64,000 bases of DNA from assembly GCA_036251875.1 (NCBI GenBank), contig CP133960.1, forward strand, positions 930,001 to 994,000. Reading direction: 5' to 3'. The translations under genes were made by a program, and so were the position numbers. The notes under the pieces were generated by a model. That model was not told where the DNA came from and ran no database searches. It saw only the letters and a program-made list of their open reading frames with translations. The stretch is from Orbaceae bacterium lpD02 (GTDB lineage: Bacteria; Pseudomonadota; Gammaproteobacteria; Enterobacterales; Orbaceae). Numbering within the stretch: position 1 is the first letter of the stretch; each line of letters begins with the position of its first letter. This document shows, piece by piece, positions 1 through 9,899 of this stretch.

Positions 1-41
1 TGATCAACAATTCTGATAATTTATTAAGCTGATCTAAAGCA

Positions 42-794
42 ATGACATCTATATCAACTCAAGCACCAGCAATTGATAAAGCCAATCGAATTTTTCATTT
101 TATTGCACAACATGGCGGTGTTACCTATACACAAATATATCAAGGATTGTCTTTACCACAAAGCTCGACGTCGGCATTATTAGCTAGCTTAGTGGCGAAT
201 AACTTGCTAAGGCAGAATGGTAATAAATATTTTTTAGGCCTCGTTTTTTATGAATTTGGCAATAAATCAGTGGAACAATTTAATATTCGAGAACTCGCCA
301 TCGCCCCCCTTACACAGTTACGAGATAAAACTCACCTAGCTTGCCACCTAGGTGTTTTAGATGGAGATTCAGCAATATACCTTGCTAAAGTCGATAGCCC
401 GAATGCTATTATGGTAAAAAGTTGGCTAGGTAAACGGTTATCGCTACATTGTTCGGGATTAGGTAAAGTATTATTAGCTTGGTTACCCGAAAAACAGATC
501 GATTTTTTACTTCCTGATGAAAATTTACCCGCACACACTAAAACAACCATAACCACAAAGACTGAGTTCAAACAAGAACTGGAAAAGGTGCGTAAAAATG
601 GCTGGGCATTTGATAATGGCGAAGATTTTGAGGGTGTCACTTGTATTGCGGTACCTGTATTTGACCATAAAGGTAATGTAGTTGCAGCAATTAGCACATC
701 TGGTGTCGTATTCCAAATGCCCACAGATAAAATTGAAATTTTCGCCGAATATGCGATTGAATCAGCCACAACGCTAACACAAAAAATGAGTTAA
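42..794 (+). CDS. IclR-family transcriptional regulator
   Basis: A 250-residue protein with IclR architecture: an N-terminal winged helix-turn-helix (about residues 12-70, including the QSSTSALLASLVAN recognition-helix region) and a C-terminal effector-binding domain (about 75-250) with the family-typical stretch LHCSGLGKVLLAWLP and the late segment GVTCIAVPVFDHKGNVVAAIS. IclR proteins usually sense a small carboxylate or sugar acid and control the adjacent operon. The gene lies upstream of, and codirectional with, a sugar-acid catabolic cluster, so control of that cluster is inferred. A 22-bp palindrome in the following intergenic gap is a candidate binding site. The ATG is preceded by only a weak Shine-Dalgarno. 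The ligand is not deducible. Confidence 0.9.
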   Translation: MTSISTQAPAIDKANRIFHFIAQHGGVTYTQIYQGLSLPQSSTSALLASLVANNLLRQNGNKYFLGLVFYEFGNKSVEQFNIRELAIAPLTQLRDKTHLACHLGVLDGDSAIYLAKVDSPNAIMVKSWLGKRLSLHCSGLGKVLLAWLPEKQIDFLLPDENLPAHTKTTITTKTEFKQELEKVRKNGWAFDNGEDFEGVTCIAVPVFDHKGNVVAAISTSGVVFQMPTDKIEIFAEYAIESATTLTQKMS

Positions 795-946
795 CTCTTA
801 GCCACAATATAATAAAGCGATATTATCGACTATCCAATAGGATGATCATACTGATTATTGTCCTCAATACAAGCACATTGGTACTATCATTAGGATATAA
901 ATAATATAAAGCATGATCTAGTTCACATTCTTTACCTTCAAATTAT

Positions 947-968
947 GTTTGATATTGTTATATCAAAC
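947..968. promoter_or_regulatory. palindromic operator upstream of the sugar-acid permease operon
   Basis: A perfect 9-bp inverted repeat, GTTTGATAT / ATATCAAAC, separated by 4 nt (TGTT). It overlaps the -35 half of a plausible sigma-70 promoter (TTGTTA at 955-960, 17-nt spacer, TAGAAT at 978-983) in the gap between the IclR gene and the permease. Its position suits a repressor site for the IclR regulator. No second copy was seen upstream of the regulator, where only 41 bases are visible. Confidence 0.5.
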
Positions 969-1058
969 TAACCTCTCTAGAATAATTTCATTATACAGAT
1001 ATAAATCTCAATATACTGGCGTAATAATAAAAATTATAATTTAAAAAGAGGTAACGTA

Positions 1059-2342
1059 ATGACTATTCATACTTTTGATAATCCAGTACTCAATTCTGCT
1101 ATAAAAAAGACATGGCGAAGGTTAATACCTTTCATGTTCATAATGTATTTTGTTGCCTTCATTGATCGAGTAAATATTGGTTTTGCTAAAGATGCGTTTG
1201 CAGCTGATATCAATCTCAGCAACGAAGCTTATGCGCTAGGGGCAGGAATATTTTTTGCTGCTTATGCGTTATGTGGCGTGCCCGCTAATTTAATGATGAA
1301 TAAACTAGGTGCAAAACACTGGTTAGGTGCCACGACTATGTTGTGGGGACTATTATCGGCGTTAACAGGTTTTGTCACCAATGAAGTCGAATTTATTATC
1401 CTCAGGTTCATATTAGGAATGGCTGAAGCGTGTTTTTATCCAGGTATTTTATTACTCGCTTCAATTTTTTTCCCTAATAAAATTAGAGGTGCGGCTATCG
1501 CTATTTTCGTCTTAGGTGTACCTTTAGCATTAACGCTTGGTTCACCAATATCAGGCGCATTGTTGGAACTTCATGGCTTATTAGGCAAGCCTGGCTGGTT
1601 TTGGATGTTTGTGCTTGAAGGACTTCCCGCTGCATTTTTAGGATTGGCCTGTTTTTTCTTTTTAGACAATAAACCTTCAGAAGCTCGTTATTTAACACAA
1701 GATGAAAAAGACGCCTTAACCACTCAATTAGCTTTAGAACAAAAATCGACTACCACCAGTAAAGTAACTGACGCACTTAGAAATATTAAAGTGTGGCACT
1801 TAGCATTAATTTATGGAACAATCCAAATTGGTGTATACGGTTTATTGTTTTTCCTTCCATCACAAGTTGCTAATTTAATGGGAACTAGCCTAGGTTTTAA
1901 GGCATCATTAGTTGCCGCAATTCCCTGGGCTATTTCAGCGCTAGGCGTATATTATATTCCACGTTATGCTGATAAATACTCAAATAAACGCGTTAGTATT
2001 TCTATTATTTGTATGCTGGCTGCTGCAATTGGACTTGCTGTATCGGCATTTGCAGGACCGGTAACTGCAATTATTGCACTATGTTTTTGCGCCACCGGTT
2101 TTCTTGCTGTACAACCGGTATTTTGGACTTTCCCACCGCAAATCCTAACTGGTTCGGCCTTAGCTGCCGGCATTGGATTTATTACCACGATAGGTGCTTT
2201 TTGTAGCTTTCTTGCCCCAATGATTCGAGTTTATTCAGAAAAAATAATGAACAGCGATGTAGCAGGCTCCATAACTTTATCTTTATTTACCATTCTCTGC
2301 GCAATACTGATTGGACTTTTAAGGAAAACCTATAATAAGTAA
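1059..2342 (+). CDS. MFS transporter, anion:cation symporter type (sugar acid uptake)
   Basis: A 427-residue inner-membrane protein with about 12 hydrophobic segments. The N-terminal block RLIPFMFIMYFVAFIDRVNIG and the RFILGMAEACFYPGILL segment are characteristic of the ACS family of the major facilitator superfamily, which takes up galactonate, glucarate, tartrate and other organic anions with protons or cations. A good Shine-Dalgarno (AAGAGGT, 1046-1052) supports the start. It heads a run of four codirectional genes encoding a sugar-acid dehydratase, an aldolase and an aldehyde reductase, so it most likely imports the acid they degrade. The exact substrate cannot be read from sequence. Confidence 0.88.
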   Translation: MTIHTFDNPVLNSAIKKTWRRLIPFMFIMYFVAFIDRVNIGFAKDAFAADINLSNEAYALGAGIFFAAYALCGVPANLMMNKLGAKHWLGATTMLWGLLSALTGFVTNEVEFIILRFILGMAEACFYPGILLLASIFFPNKIRGAAIAIFVLGVPLALTLGSPISGALLELHGLLGKPGWFWMFVLEGLPAAFLGLACFFFLDNKPSEARYLTQDEKDALTTQLALEQKSTTTSKVTDALRNIKVWHLALIYGTIQIGVYGLLFFLPSQVANLMGTSLGFKASLVAAIPWAISALGVYYIPRYADKYSNKRVSISIICMLAAAIGLAVSAFAGPVTAIIALCFCATGFLAVQPVFWTFPPQILTGSALAAGIGFITTIGAFCSFLAPMIRVYSEKIMNSDVAGSITLSLFTILCAILIGLLRKTYNK

Positions 2343-2410
2343 ACAACGATTAATAATACTATCAATGAAGTTATTGAATAAAAACAGACAGCTAATAGTA
2401 GAGGCAATTT

Positions 2411-4012
2411 ATGCAAAAAATATTACAAATTAACGACAATGATAATTTAATCGTTGCCTTAAAAGATCTGAAAAAAGGAGAATCAGTTATCTGGAACAAC
2501 CATTCTTATGTTTTAGCCACTGATGTGCCTGCCAAACATAAATTTACCACTCAAGAGATAAATATTGGTGATATTTTATACTTATATGGTTTACCTGTCG
2601 CCAAAGCAACGGTCAAGATAGAAAAAGGTGCCATGATTACGACGCAAAATGTCAAACATTATGCAGCCGAAGTCAATTTAGATAATCGCTCTTATAATTG
2701 GACACCGCCAGATGTGAGTAAATGGCAAAATAGAACCTTTAATGGCATCATTCGAGAAGATGGGCGAGTCGGCACCGCTAATTATTGGTTAATTATCCCT
2801 CTCGTATTTTGCCAGAATAGAAATGTATTAAAACTACAAGAAGCCCTAGCGGCACCTCTAGGTTATAAGCAAACGAGCTATGACCAAGTTACTAAAAATT
2901 TATTAGGCTGCCATTCAAGCGATCCGCAAGAAAGTTTAACAAACCGAGCATTTGCTAATGTCGATGGTATAAGAGCATTAACTGTTAATAGCGGCTGCGG
3001 TGGAACAGCGACAGACGCAACCTCGTTATGTAAAATTTTAGCTGCTTACGCCGATCATCCAAACGTAGCTGGCATTACAGTTTTTGCTTTAGGATGTGAA
3101 AAATCACAAGTCAGCATCTTTGATGAACAGCTGAAATTACGTAATCCTAATTTTAATAAACCTTACCTTTTCTTCCGCCAGCAAGAATGGCAAAACGAAG
3201 AAGAGATGATGACCCTCGCCATTAAACAAACATTTGAAAAACTGACAGTGGCAAATCAAGTGACACGCCAGCCCGTTCCCCTATCTAAATTAAAGTTAGG
3301 TGTTAAATGTGGCGGCTCGGATGGTTTTTCGGGTATCTCAGCTAATCCTACCATGGGGATTGTGTCTGATATTGTGGTGAGCTTAGGTGGCGCATCGGGG
3401 CTGGCCGAGTTTCCTGAGTTATGTGGTGCCGAAGGTGATATGGTTGCACGCTGCATTAAAAAAGAAGACAAAATCCACTTCTTGGATCTAATGAATCGCT
3501 ATGAAGAAGAAGCAAAATTATGTAATGCCTCAATTGCTGACAATCCGAGTCCAGGAAACATAAAAGATGGTTTAATTACTGATGCCATAAAATCAATTGG
3601 CGCCGCTAAAAAAGGAGGACATTCACCTATTTCGGCAGTATGCGATTATGGCGACCCAATGGCTGAAGAGGGGTTATCACTAGTTTGTACGCCAGGTAAT
3701 GACGTTGAAGCAGTAACCGGGCAAGTTGCTGCAGGCGCTAATATTGTAATTTTTTCAACAGGCTTAGGAACGCCTACTGGTAACCCGATTGTTCCTGTTT
3801 TAAAAATTGCCACAAACTCGATAACTGCGAATAAGCTTAGCAGCATGATTGACTTCGACTGCGGGCCTGTTATTGAAGGAACATCTCTACAAAGCCTAGC
3901 TGATGACTTGCTAGAGTTAGTTATCAAAACAGCGAGTCATGACTATATTGTTAAATCCGATCGCCTTGAGCAGTATGATTTTATTTTTTGGAAAAGAGAA
4001 GTCTCTTTATAA
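2411..4012 (+). CDS. UxaA-family sugar acid dehydratase (altronate/galactarate dehydratase family)
   Basis: At 533 residues this is full length for the family (E. coli UxaA is about 495). The N-terminal SAF-like domain (about 1-90, containing HKFTTQEINIGD and YGLPVAKA) is followed by the dehydratase core with GRVGTANYWLIIP, FALGCEKSQV, KCGGSDGFSGISANP, ENPSPGN-like DNPSPGN, and FSTGLGTPTGNPIVPVLKIATN. Family members remove water from a sugar acid to give a 2-keto-3-deoxy acid, using iron or manganese. The next gene is a DHDPS-family lyase rather than a KDG kinase, which suggests a non-phosphorylated keto-deoxy acid is cleaved directly. The substrate could be a hexonate, a 6-deoxyhexonate or a pentonate; altronate specificity is not established. 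Confidence 0.85.
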   Translation: MQKILQINDNDNLIVALKDLKKGESVIWNNHSYVLATDVPAKHKFTTQEINIGDILYLYGLPVAKATVKIEKGAMITTQNVKHYAAEVNLDNRSYNWTPPDVSKWQNRTFNGIIREDGRVGTANYWLIIPLVFCQNRNVLKLQEALAAPLGYKQTSYDQVTKNLLGCHSSDPQESLTNRAFANVDGIRALTVNSGCGGTATDATSLCKILAAYADHPNVAGITVFALGCEKSQVSIFDEQLKLRNPNFNKPYLFFRQQEWQNEEEMMTLAIKQTFEKLTVANQVTRQPVPLSKLKLGVKCGGSDGFSGISANPTMGIVSDIVVSLGGASGLAEFPELCGAEGDMVARCIKKEDKIHFLDLMNRYEEEAKLCNASIADNPSPGNIKDGLITDAIKSIGAAKKGGHSPISAVCDYGDPMAEEGLSLVCTPGNDVEAVTGQVAAGANIVIFSTGLGTPTGNPIVPVLKIATNSITANKLSSMIDFDCGPVIEGTSLQSLADDLLELVIKTASHDYIVKSDRLEQYDFIFWKREVSL

Positions 4013-4071
4013 ACGATTTAATCGATAAATTTTAATTTCGAGTAGTCTCGAATAGTTATGAGGTAAGACAA

Positions 4072-4974
4072 ATGATAAACCAACTTAACAGCAGCAATAA
4101 ACTTGCAGGTGCTATCTGCCCTTCTGTTACGCCATTTACAACAGAGGGAAAGATTGATTTTAAAGCGCTAGAACAACACTACAAACGATTAACCGATGCA
4201 AAACTAAACGGTATTCTTGTAATGGGAACCATTGGCGAGTTTGCTAATATGAACATCGAAGAGAGAGGCTCATTAATTGAGCAGGCAAGAAAAATGACCT
4301 CATTACCTTTGATTGCGCACATTTCTAGTACAGTTATTAGTGATATGTTAATTCTGGCAGAAAAAGCTTATAGCAACGGTTATGATGCGGTTATGATCTT
4401 ACCGCCCTATTATTATGGTCAAACTGCAAATCAATTAATTAGTTACTTTCAATACTTAGACAGTCAATTATCTGGCAATTGGTACATTTATAACTTCCCT
4501 GCAAGAACGGGGTGTGACGTTGATGCTACAATTGTTAAGCACTTAGCAACAAGCTGCCCTCGTTTTATGGGCATTAAAGACACGGTCGATTGTGCATCTC
4601 ATACCCGACTCATTACCTTAGAATCACAAAAAATTCGTAATGATTTTAGTGTGTTCGCTGGCTTTGATGAATATTTTATACCTAACCTAATGAATGATGG
4701 TGCAGGCGTTTTATCTGGACTAACCAATATTGTCCCTGAATTATTTGTAGCAATACTTGATGCATACAAAGCTAATGACTTATCTACGGTTAAAAACTTG
4801 CATAAGAAAATAGCGAAACTTTCTGAAATTTATTTAATCGGTGAAGATTTTGTGACGACAATCAAAAGTGTAGTGGCAGAAAAATTTGGTTATATGCAAC
4901 CCATCTCGCGTAATTTTAATGGCAAAATTGATAGCGCACAATTAAGAAGAATCGACGATATTTTAAATTCTTAA
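4072..4974 (+). CDS. DHDPS/NanA-family lyase, probable 2-keto-3-deoxy sugar acid aldolase
   Basis: A 300-residue class I lyase of the dihydrodipicolinate synthase/N-acetylneuraminate lyase superfamily with a TIM barrel. Visible signatures are GTIGEFANM (the GTTGE-type carboxylate-binding loop), YNFPARTG (catalytic Tyr) and FMGIKDT, whose Lys should form the Schiff base with the keto acid. True DapA lies in biosynthetic contexts. Here the gene follows a sugar-acid dehydratase and precedes an alcohol dehydrogenase, so retro-aldol cleavage of a 2-keto-3-deoxy acid to pyruvate plus an aldehyde is the favoured role. A dehydratase activity, as in the keto-deoxyglucarate branch of the family, is an alternative. 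Confidence 0.85.
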   Translation: MINQLNSSNKLAGAICPSVTPFTTEGKIDFKALEQHYKRLTDAKLNGILVMGTIGEFANMNIEERGSLIEQARKMTSLPLIAHISSTVISDMLILAEKAYSNGYDAVMILPPYYYGQTANQLISYFQYLDSQLSGNWYIYNFPARTGCDVDATIVKHLATSCPRFMGIKDTVDCASHTRLITLESQKIRNDFSVFAGFDEYFIPNLMNDGAGVLSGLTNIVPELFVAILDAYKANDLSTVKNLHKKIAKLSEIYLIGEDFVTTIKSVVAEKFGYMQPISRNFNGKIDSAQLRRIDDILNS

Positions 4975-5010
4975 TTAATAGATACTATAATAATTTATAA
5001 GGAGTCACAA

Positions 5011-6162
5011 ATGACCTACCGCATGATATTAAATGAAACATCTTACTTTGGTGCAGGCTCTATTAGTCATATTGTTGATGAAGTAAAAAAACGTGGTTTT
5101 AAAAAAGCCTTAGTGGTAACAGATAAAGATTTAATTAAGTTTAATGTTTCGACCAAAGTCACTAACTTGCTCGACCAGACAAATTTAAGCTATCAAATAT
5201 TTGATGACGTTATGCCCAATCCAACGATTGCCGTTGTACAAAAAGGGGTACAAACATTTAAAGATTCAGGTGCTGATTACTTAATCGCAATTGGTGGCGG
5301 ATCGCCGCAAGATACCGCCAAAGCAATTGGTATTATTATCAATAATCCACAGTTTGCTGATGTTCGTAGCCTTGAAGGTGTTGCACCAACGACTAAAGCG
5401 GCAGTGCCGACAATTGCTATCCCAACCACAGCGGGAACAGCAGCAGAAGTTACTATTAACTATGTCATCACTGACGAAGAGAAAAAGCGTAAATTTGTTT
5501 GTGTTGACCCTCATGATATTCCTACTGTTGCCATCATTGATAGTGACATGATGGCAAGTATGCCCGCAAATTTGAAAGCAGCAACAGGTGTTGATGCATT
5601 AACTCATGCTATCGAAGGTTATATCACAAAAGGAGCATGGGAACTCTCCGATATGTTCCACCTTAAAGCGATTGAGGTCATTGCTCGTTCACTACGTGAC
5701 TCGGTCAAAGGCATCAAAAAAGGTGGCGAAGACATGGCATTAGGACAATATATTGCAGGTATGGGCTTTTCTAATGTTGGGTTGGGATTAGTGCATGGAA
5801 TGGCTCACCCACTTGGTGCGTTTTATGGCACTCCACATGGCGTCGCAAACGCGGTATTACTTCCGCATGTTATGGCTTACAACGCAGAGTTTACAGGAGA
5901 TAAATATCGGGATATAGCGAAAGCAATGGGGATAAAAGATACCGAATCAATGCCGATAGATATTGCTCGTCAAGCTGCTATTAACGCAGTTAAACAACTA
6001 AACCAAGATGTTGGTATTCCTGCTACATTAAAAGAGATCGGCGTTAAACAACACGATATTATAGCGCTAGCACAAGCGGCATTTGATGACGTTTGTACTG
6101 GTGGTAATCCGCGCGACACTAGCATAAAAGAAATTGAAACACTCTATAACGCGGTTTATTAA
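5011..6162 (+). CDS. iron-containing alcohol dehydrogenase (FucO-like aldehyde reductase)
   Basis: A 383-residue group III iron-dependent dehydrogenase. The NAD-binding motif IGGGSPQDTAKAIG is near residue 93. Metal ligands are visible in DALTHAIEGY and in GMAHPLGAFYGTPHG / LLPHVMAY. Close relatives include FucO, which interconverts lactaldehyde and 1,2-propanediol, and other short-chain aldehyde reductases. It is the last gene of the sugar-acid operon, preceded by a clear Shine-Dalgarno (AAGGAG) and followed by a terminator. It probably reduces the aldehyde released by the upstream aldolase, regenerating NAD+. The aldehyde (lactaldehyde, glyceraldehyde or glycolaldehyde) would indicate which sugar acid is used. 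Confidence 0.88.
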   Translation: MTYRMILNETSYFGAGSISHIVDEVKKRGFKKALVVTDKDLIKFNVSTKVTNLLDQTNLSYQIFDDVMPNPTIAVVQKGVQTFKDSGADYLIAIGGGSPQDTAKAIGIIINNPQFADVRSLEGVAPTTKAAVPTIAIPTTAGTAAEVTINYVITDEEKKRKFVCVDPHDIPTVAIIDSDMMASMPANLKAATGVDALTHAIEGYITKGAWELSDMFHLKAIEVIARSLRDSVKGIKKGGEDMALGQYIAGMGFSNVGLGLVHGMAHPLGAFYGTPHGVANAVLLPHVMAYNAEFTGDKYRDIAKAMGIKDTESMPIDIARQAAINAVKQLNQDVGIPATLKEIGVKQHDIIALAQAAFDDVCTGGNPRDTSIKEIETLYNAVY

Positions 6163-6244
6163 TCACTGCTGTTTTATAGGATTATAATAATAATTATGCA
6201 TGGATGCTGATAATGTGTCATTAAATTACACAGAGATTATTAAT

Positions 6245-6277
6245 AGAGGTAGGTTGCCTTCCTACCTCTTATTTTTA
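6245..6277 (+). terminator. rho-independent terminator of the sugar-acid operon
   Basis: A perfect 9-bp stem (AGAGGTAGG / CCTACCTCT, loop TTGCCTT) is followed by TATTTTTATT on the + strand. It sits between the convergent alcohol dehydrogenase and clpA genes and may serve both. Confidence 0.85.
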
Positions 6278-6308
6278 TTAATGGTAAAGGTATCACGCTA
6301 ACTAAAAT

Positions 6309-8537
6309 TTATTTAGTACCGTAGATAAAGCTCAATTTCTCATTTTTTAAACTAATTTTAACTTTACCACCTTGTTGCAATTTGCCAAATAATAACTCAT
6401 TAGCGATCGGCTTTTTAATTTGCTCTTGAATTACTCGAGACATTGGCCTTGCGCCCATTGATTTATCATAACCTTTTTGCGCCAGCCAAACTTTAGCCTC
6501 ATTGCTTATCATGAGATCAACTTGTTTATGATTTAGCTGTTGTCGTAGTTGAGCTATAAATTTATCGACAATTAGCCTCATAATTGACTTGCTTAAATGT
6601 TCAAACCAAATGATATTATCTAATCGATTACGAAATTCTGGACTAAAGATACGATTAATTTCAAACATTGCATCATGGCTTTTATCTTGCAATGAGAATC
6701 CGATTGAAGACTTTACGGTTTCTTGCACGCCAGCATTAGTGGTCATCACTAAAATAATATTCCTAAAATCAACCTTACGACCGCTACTATCAGTTAACGT
6801 GCCATTGTCCATAATTTGCAATAATAGGTTATAAATATCTTGATGGGCTTTTTCTATTTCATCTAATAATAGAACTGCATGAGGGTGTTTAATCACCTGA
6901 TCGGTTAATAGTCCACCGTTTTCATAGCCAACATAGCCAGGAGGAGAACCAATTAAACGACTGACCGTATGCGATTCTTTATATTCAGACATGTCAAAAC
7001 GTAACAACTCCACGTTCAATATTTTAGCTAACTGCAAAGTCACCTCAGTTTTCCCTACTCCCGTTGGGCCAGCGAAGAGAAAAGCCCCAATCGGTTTATG
7101 GTCTAAACTAAGCCCAGCTCGATTAAGCGTTATGGCATCACAAAGTACATTAATCGCATTATCTTGCCCAAAAACAACCGACTTTAATTCTGCCGACAAA
7201 TTTTGCAATTTTATTTTATCTGGAGTAGATACTGTGCTTTCAGGGATCCGCGCCAGCTTAGCAATAATTTTTTCAATATCGCTAACATTAATCGTTTTCT
7301 TGCGTTGGGCACTAGATAGCAACCTATTCTTGGCCCCTGCCTCATCAATAAGATCAATAGCTTTATCAGGTAAAAAACGCTCAGGTAAATACTTAACGGA
7401 TAGCTCTACCGCGCTCTTTAACGCTTTTGCGGTATAGTGGACTTGATGAAACTGCTCATAGTAAGCTTTAAGCCCTTGTAAAATTTTGACCGAGTCTGCA
7501 ACAGATGGCTCTTTTATATCTATTTTTTGAAAACGCCGCGCTAATGCATGATCTTTTTCAAAAATTCGACTATATTCTTGATAGGTTGTTGAGCCAAATA
7601 CTCGCACTCTGCCTGATGATAATAACGGTTTAAGTAAATTAGCGGTATCAACCTTACTTTCTCCGGTCGCGCCAGCACCTATAATCATATGGATTTCGTC
7701 AATAAATAAAATACTATTTGGCTCAGCTTCTAGTGCTGCAACTAATTCATTAAAACGCTTCTCAAAGTCACCACGATAAGTTGTACCCGCAATTAAAATT
7801 GAAATATCGAATGAATAAATTGTGGCATTTGCTAACACGCTTGGAACACGATTGTGCTCAATTAACCACGCTAATCCTTCAGCTATTGCTGTTTTGCCGA
7901 CTCCCGCCTCACCGACTAAAATAGGATTATTTTTACGACGGCGACATAAAACCTGCATCACTCGCTCAACATCATTTTCTCGTCCAATTAATGGATCTAT
8001 TTTCCCTTGTCTAGCTGACAAATTGAGATTTGTTGTATAGCGCAATAACGGACTATTCTCTTCATTATTATCGTTACTATTTGTTAAATCGTCAGTGTTT
8101 TCAGGCTTAGCTAATTGGTGGGATAGATAGCGTGTTAGCGTGAGCAAATCGAGTCCACTGCTATTTAATAGGTAAGCCGCATAACACTCTTGTTCTTGAA
8201 GCATTGAAACCAGTACATCACTACTCATAACCTCTTGTTTCCCTGATGATTTAACTTGAATAAGTGCACGTTCAATGACTCGATGAAAAGCAACGGTGGG
8301 CTCAGTTATATACTCACCATCATGGCGAGAGGAGAAACTACCATTTTGCTCAATAAAAATAGTTAACGCGTTAATAAGATCATCTATGTCAACATTAAGT
8401 GCTGACAAAATATCAACAATTGAATTATCGCTTAGCAATGAAAGTAACAGCTGTTCCACCGTTAAATATTCATATCCCAAAGACTGAGCGTGATTAAAAG
8501 CATCATTAATTACGCGCTGTAGCTGCTTATTCATCAT
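6309..8537 (-). CDS. clpA: ATP-dependent Clp protease ATP-binding subunit ClpA
   Basis: An AAA+ unfoldase that feeds substrates to ClpP. The order is a Clp N-domain (about 1-145), AAA-1 with Walker A GEAGVGKT and Walker B ILFIDEIH, and AAA-2 with GPTGVGKT and [11 protein letters not shown] ClpP-docking IGF tripeptide occurs in [10 protein letters not shown], where enteric ClpA has IGL. Length is normal (about 742 residues from the chosen start). An ATG further upstream (8561) is in frame, but the ATG at 8537 overlaps the clpS stop as ATGA, the usual coupled arrangement, so it is preferred. The clpS-clpA order is that of enterics. Confidence 0.96.
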   Translation of the reverse strand: MMNKQLQRVINDAFNHAQSLGYEYLTVEQLLLSLLSDNSIVDILSALNVDIDDLINALTIFIEQNGSFSSRHDGEYITEPTVAFHRVIERALIQVKSSGKQEVMSSDVLVSMLQEQECYAAYLLNSSGLDLLTLTRYLSHQLAKPENTDDLTNSNDNNEENSPLLRYTTNLNLSARQGKIDPLIGRENDVERVMQVLCRRRKNNPILVGEAGVGKTAIAEGLAWLIEHNRVPSVLANATIYSFDISILIAGTTYRGDFEKRFNELVAALEAEPNSILFIDEIHMIIGAGATGESKVDTANLLKPLLSSGRVRVFGSTTYQEYSRIFEKDHALARRFQKIDIKEPSVADSVKILQGLKAYYEQFHQVHYTAKALKSAVELSVKYLPERFLPDKAIDLIDEAGAKNRLLSSAQRKKTINVSDIEKIIAKLARIPESTVSTPDKIKLQNLSAELKSVVFGQDNAINVLCDAITLNRAGLSLDHKPIGAFLFAGPTGVGKTEVTLQLAKILNVELLRFDMSEYKESHTVSRLIGSPPGYVGYENGGLLTDQVIKHPHAVLLLDEIEKAHQDIYNLLLQIMDNGTLTDSSGRKVDFRNIILVMTTNAGVQETVKSSIGFSLQDKSHDAMFEINRIFSPEFRNRLDNIIWFEHLSKSIMRLIVDKFIAQLRQQLNHKQVDLMISNEAKVWLAQKGYDKSMGARPMSRVIQEQIKKPIANELLFGKLQQGGKVKISLKNEKLSFIYGTK

Positions 8538-8839
8538 GATGAGACTTTCTCCATAGTACATAGTAAAGGGAATTGATGTTCTGTTGCATAATGAGTCACT
8601 TGAAATACTTTTGTTTCAGCAATTTCAGCCGAATAAATACCACAAATTCCTTTCCCCTGTTTATGGACCGCCAACATAATTTCAGTGGCACTATGTTCAT
8701 CATGATTAAAAAAATGCATTAAGACCTCAATCACAAAATCCATCGTGGTATAGTCATCATTATGCAAAATGACTTTATATTTAGCGGGTGGGGCGATATT
8801 TTTTACATTTAATTTATCAACGACTTGTTGTTTACTCAT
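8534..8839 (-). CDS. clpS: ClpS adaptor of the ClpAP protease
   Basis: A 101-residue N-recognin that binds the ClpA N-domain and delivers N-end-rule substrates. Recognisable segments are [20 protein letters not shown] (the Asn-Asp-Asp substrate-pocket region) and [19 protein letters not shown]. It has a variable N-terminal extension followed by the conserved core. The stop overlaps the clpA start, indicating translational coupling. Length is typical (about 106 in E. coli). Confidence 0.95.
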   Translation of the reverse strand: MSKQQVVDKLNVKNIAPPAKYKVILHNDDYTTMDFVIEVLMHFFNHDEHSATEIMLAVHKQGKGICGIYSAEIAETKVFQVTHYATEHQFPLLCTMEKVSS

Positions 8840-8933
8840 ATTTAATACTCTACTAAAAGCACTTTATCGGGTATGATACTCATTTTTATCAGTGATTTAT
8901 ACACAAATTAACATAATTGCTCGTACAATACAT

Positions 8934-9875
8934 ATGAACAACATTCGAAAAATAACAGCGCCGAAAAATAAAATGGAGCTATTTAAATGGCTTTGCTCGG
9001 GTAAACTAATTCTTAATCCTCTTTGGCAAGATTGGCGATATCGTTATAAATTTTTTTTACGAACTATTTTTCTTAGCCCGAAAACATTTACTTGGCTAGA
9101 ACATTTAGCTAATTATCCTTTGCTTGGTTACTATTTATCAAGACAAACTAATTTACCTTGTAAGTTACAACGCCCCTATTTATCATCGAGTATGAATAAT
9201 CAAGCGCGTCTACAAGCCTTAATCTATCATTATAATTTTCTTGCGACACACAACGATAAAATTACTCAAGCCTTTTATGATGATACCCCATATATGCTTG
9301 CCGAACTGACAGTCAAAAATGAAGAGCGAATTAATATTTTTATTCAAGCTGAAGATAAATACTCCCGTGAAGGGGAGCTGAGTATTTGTGTTTATGACCA
9401 AAATGGTGTTGACCTCGCAACACTGACATTTTCAATAATCAATTATCTGGGTAAATCAACATTATTTATCGCGGGTTTACAAGGATCGAATAGTAAAGAT
9501 GCAAGAGCGACGATTCAGCAAGCAACCAAAGCATGCTATGGATTATTTCCTAAACGACTGGTCGTTGAGTGCGCTATTCTTTTGGCTAAATATTTTCAAT
9601 TAGAACAAGTCCTCGCTGTGGGAAACAAAACTCACATTTACAATAATTGGCGCTATAAAAGCCGATTTAAGCAGCTTCATTCAGATTATAACGATTTTTG
9701 GCAGACACTTGACGGGCAAGCAGATCGCCAAGGGCTCTATATTCTGCCAAGCAATATTACGCGTAAACCTATTGAAGATATTGCAAGTAAAAAACGATCC
9801 GAATATCGTAACCGCTATCTACTATTAGATAACTTAATGCAGCATATTGAAGATCGTTTATCTCACTTGCAATAA
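8934..9875 (+). CDS. ybjX: VirK/YbjX family protein (DUF535)
   Basis: About 313 residues, related to E. coli YbjX and Shigella/Salmonella VirK (DUF535). Its biochemical function is unknown; VirK has been linked to resistance to membrane-active peptides and to virulence factor expression. Typical features are the FLRTIFLSPKTFTWLEHLA segment near the start, LTFSIINYLGKSTLFIAGLQG in the middle, and YNNWRYKSRFKQLHSDYN near the end. An upstream in-frame GTG (8892) could extend the protein by 14 residues, but the ATG is preferred. It is divergent from clpS; in E. coli ybjX is also near clpS/clpA, supporting orthology. Confidence 0.85.
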   Translation: MNNIRKITAPKNKMELFKWLCSGKLILNPLWQDWRYRYKFFLRTIFLSPKTFTWLEHLANYPLLGYYLSRQTNLPCKLQRPYLSSSMNNQARLQALIYHYNFLATHNDKITQAFYDDTPYMLAELTVKNEERINIFIQAEDKYSREGELSICVYDQNGVDLATLTFSIINYLGKSTLFIAGLQGSNSKDARATIQQATKACYGLFPKRLVVECAILLAKYFQLEQVLAVGNKTHIYNNWRYKSRFKQLHSDYNDFWQTLDGQADRQGLYILPSNITRKPIEDIASKKRSEYRNRYLLLDNLMQHIEDRLSHLQ

Positions 9876-9899
9876 AATATTATTTTAAAGGATAGTTTT

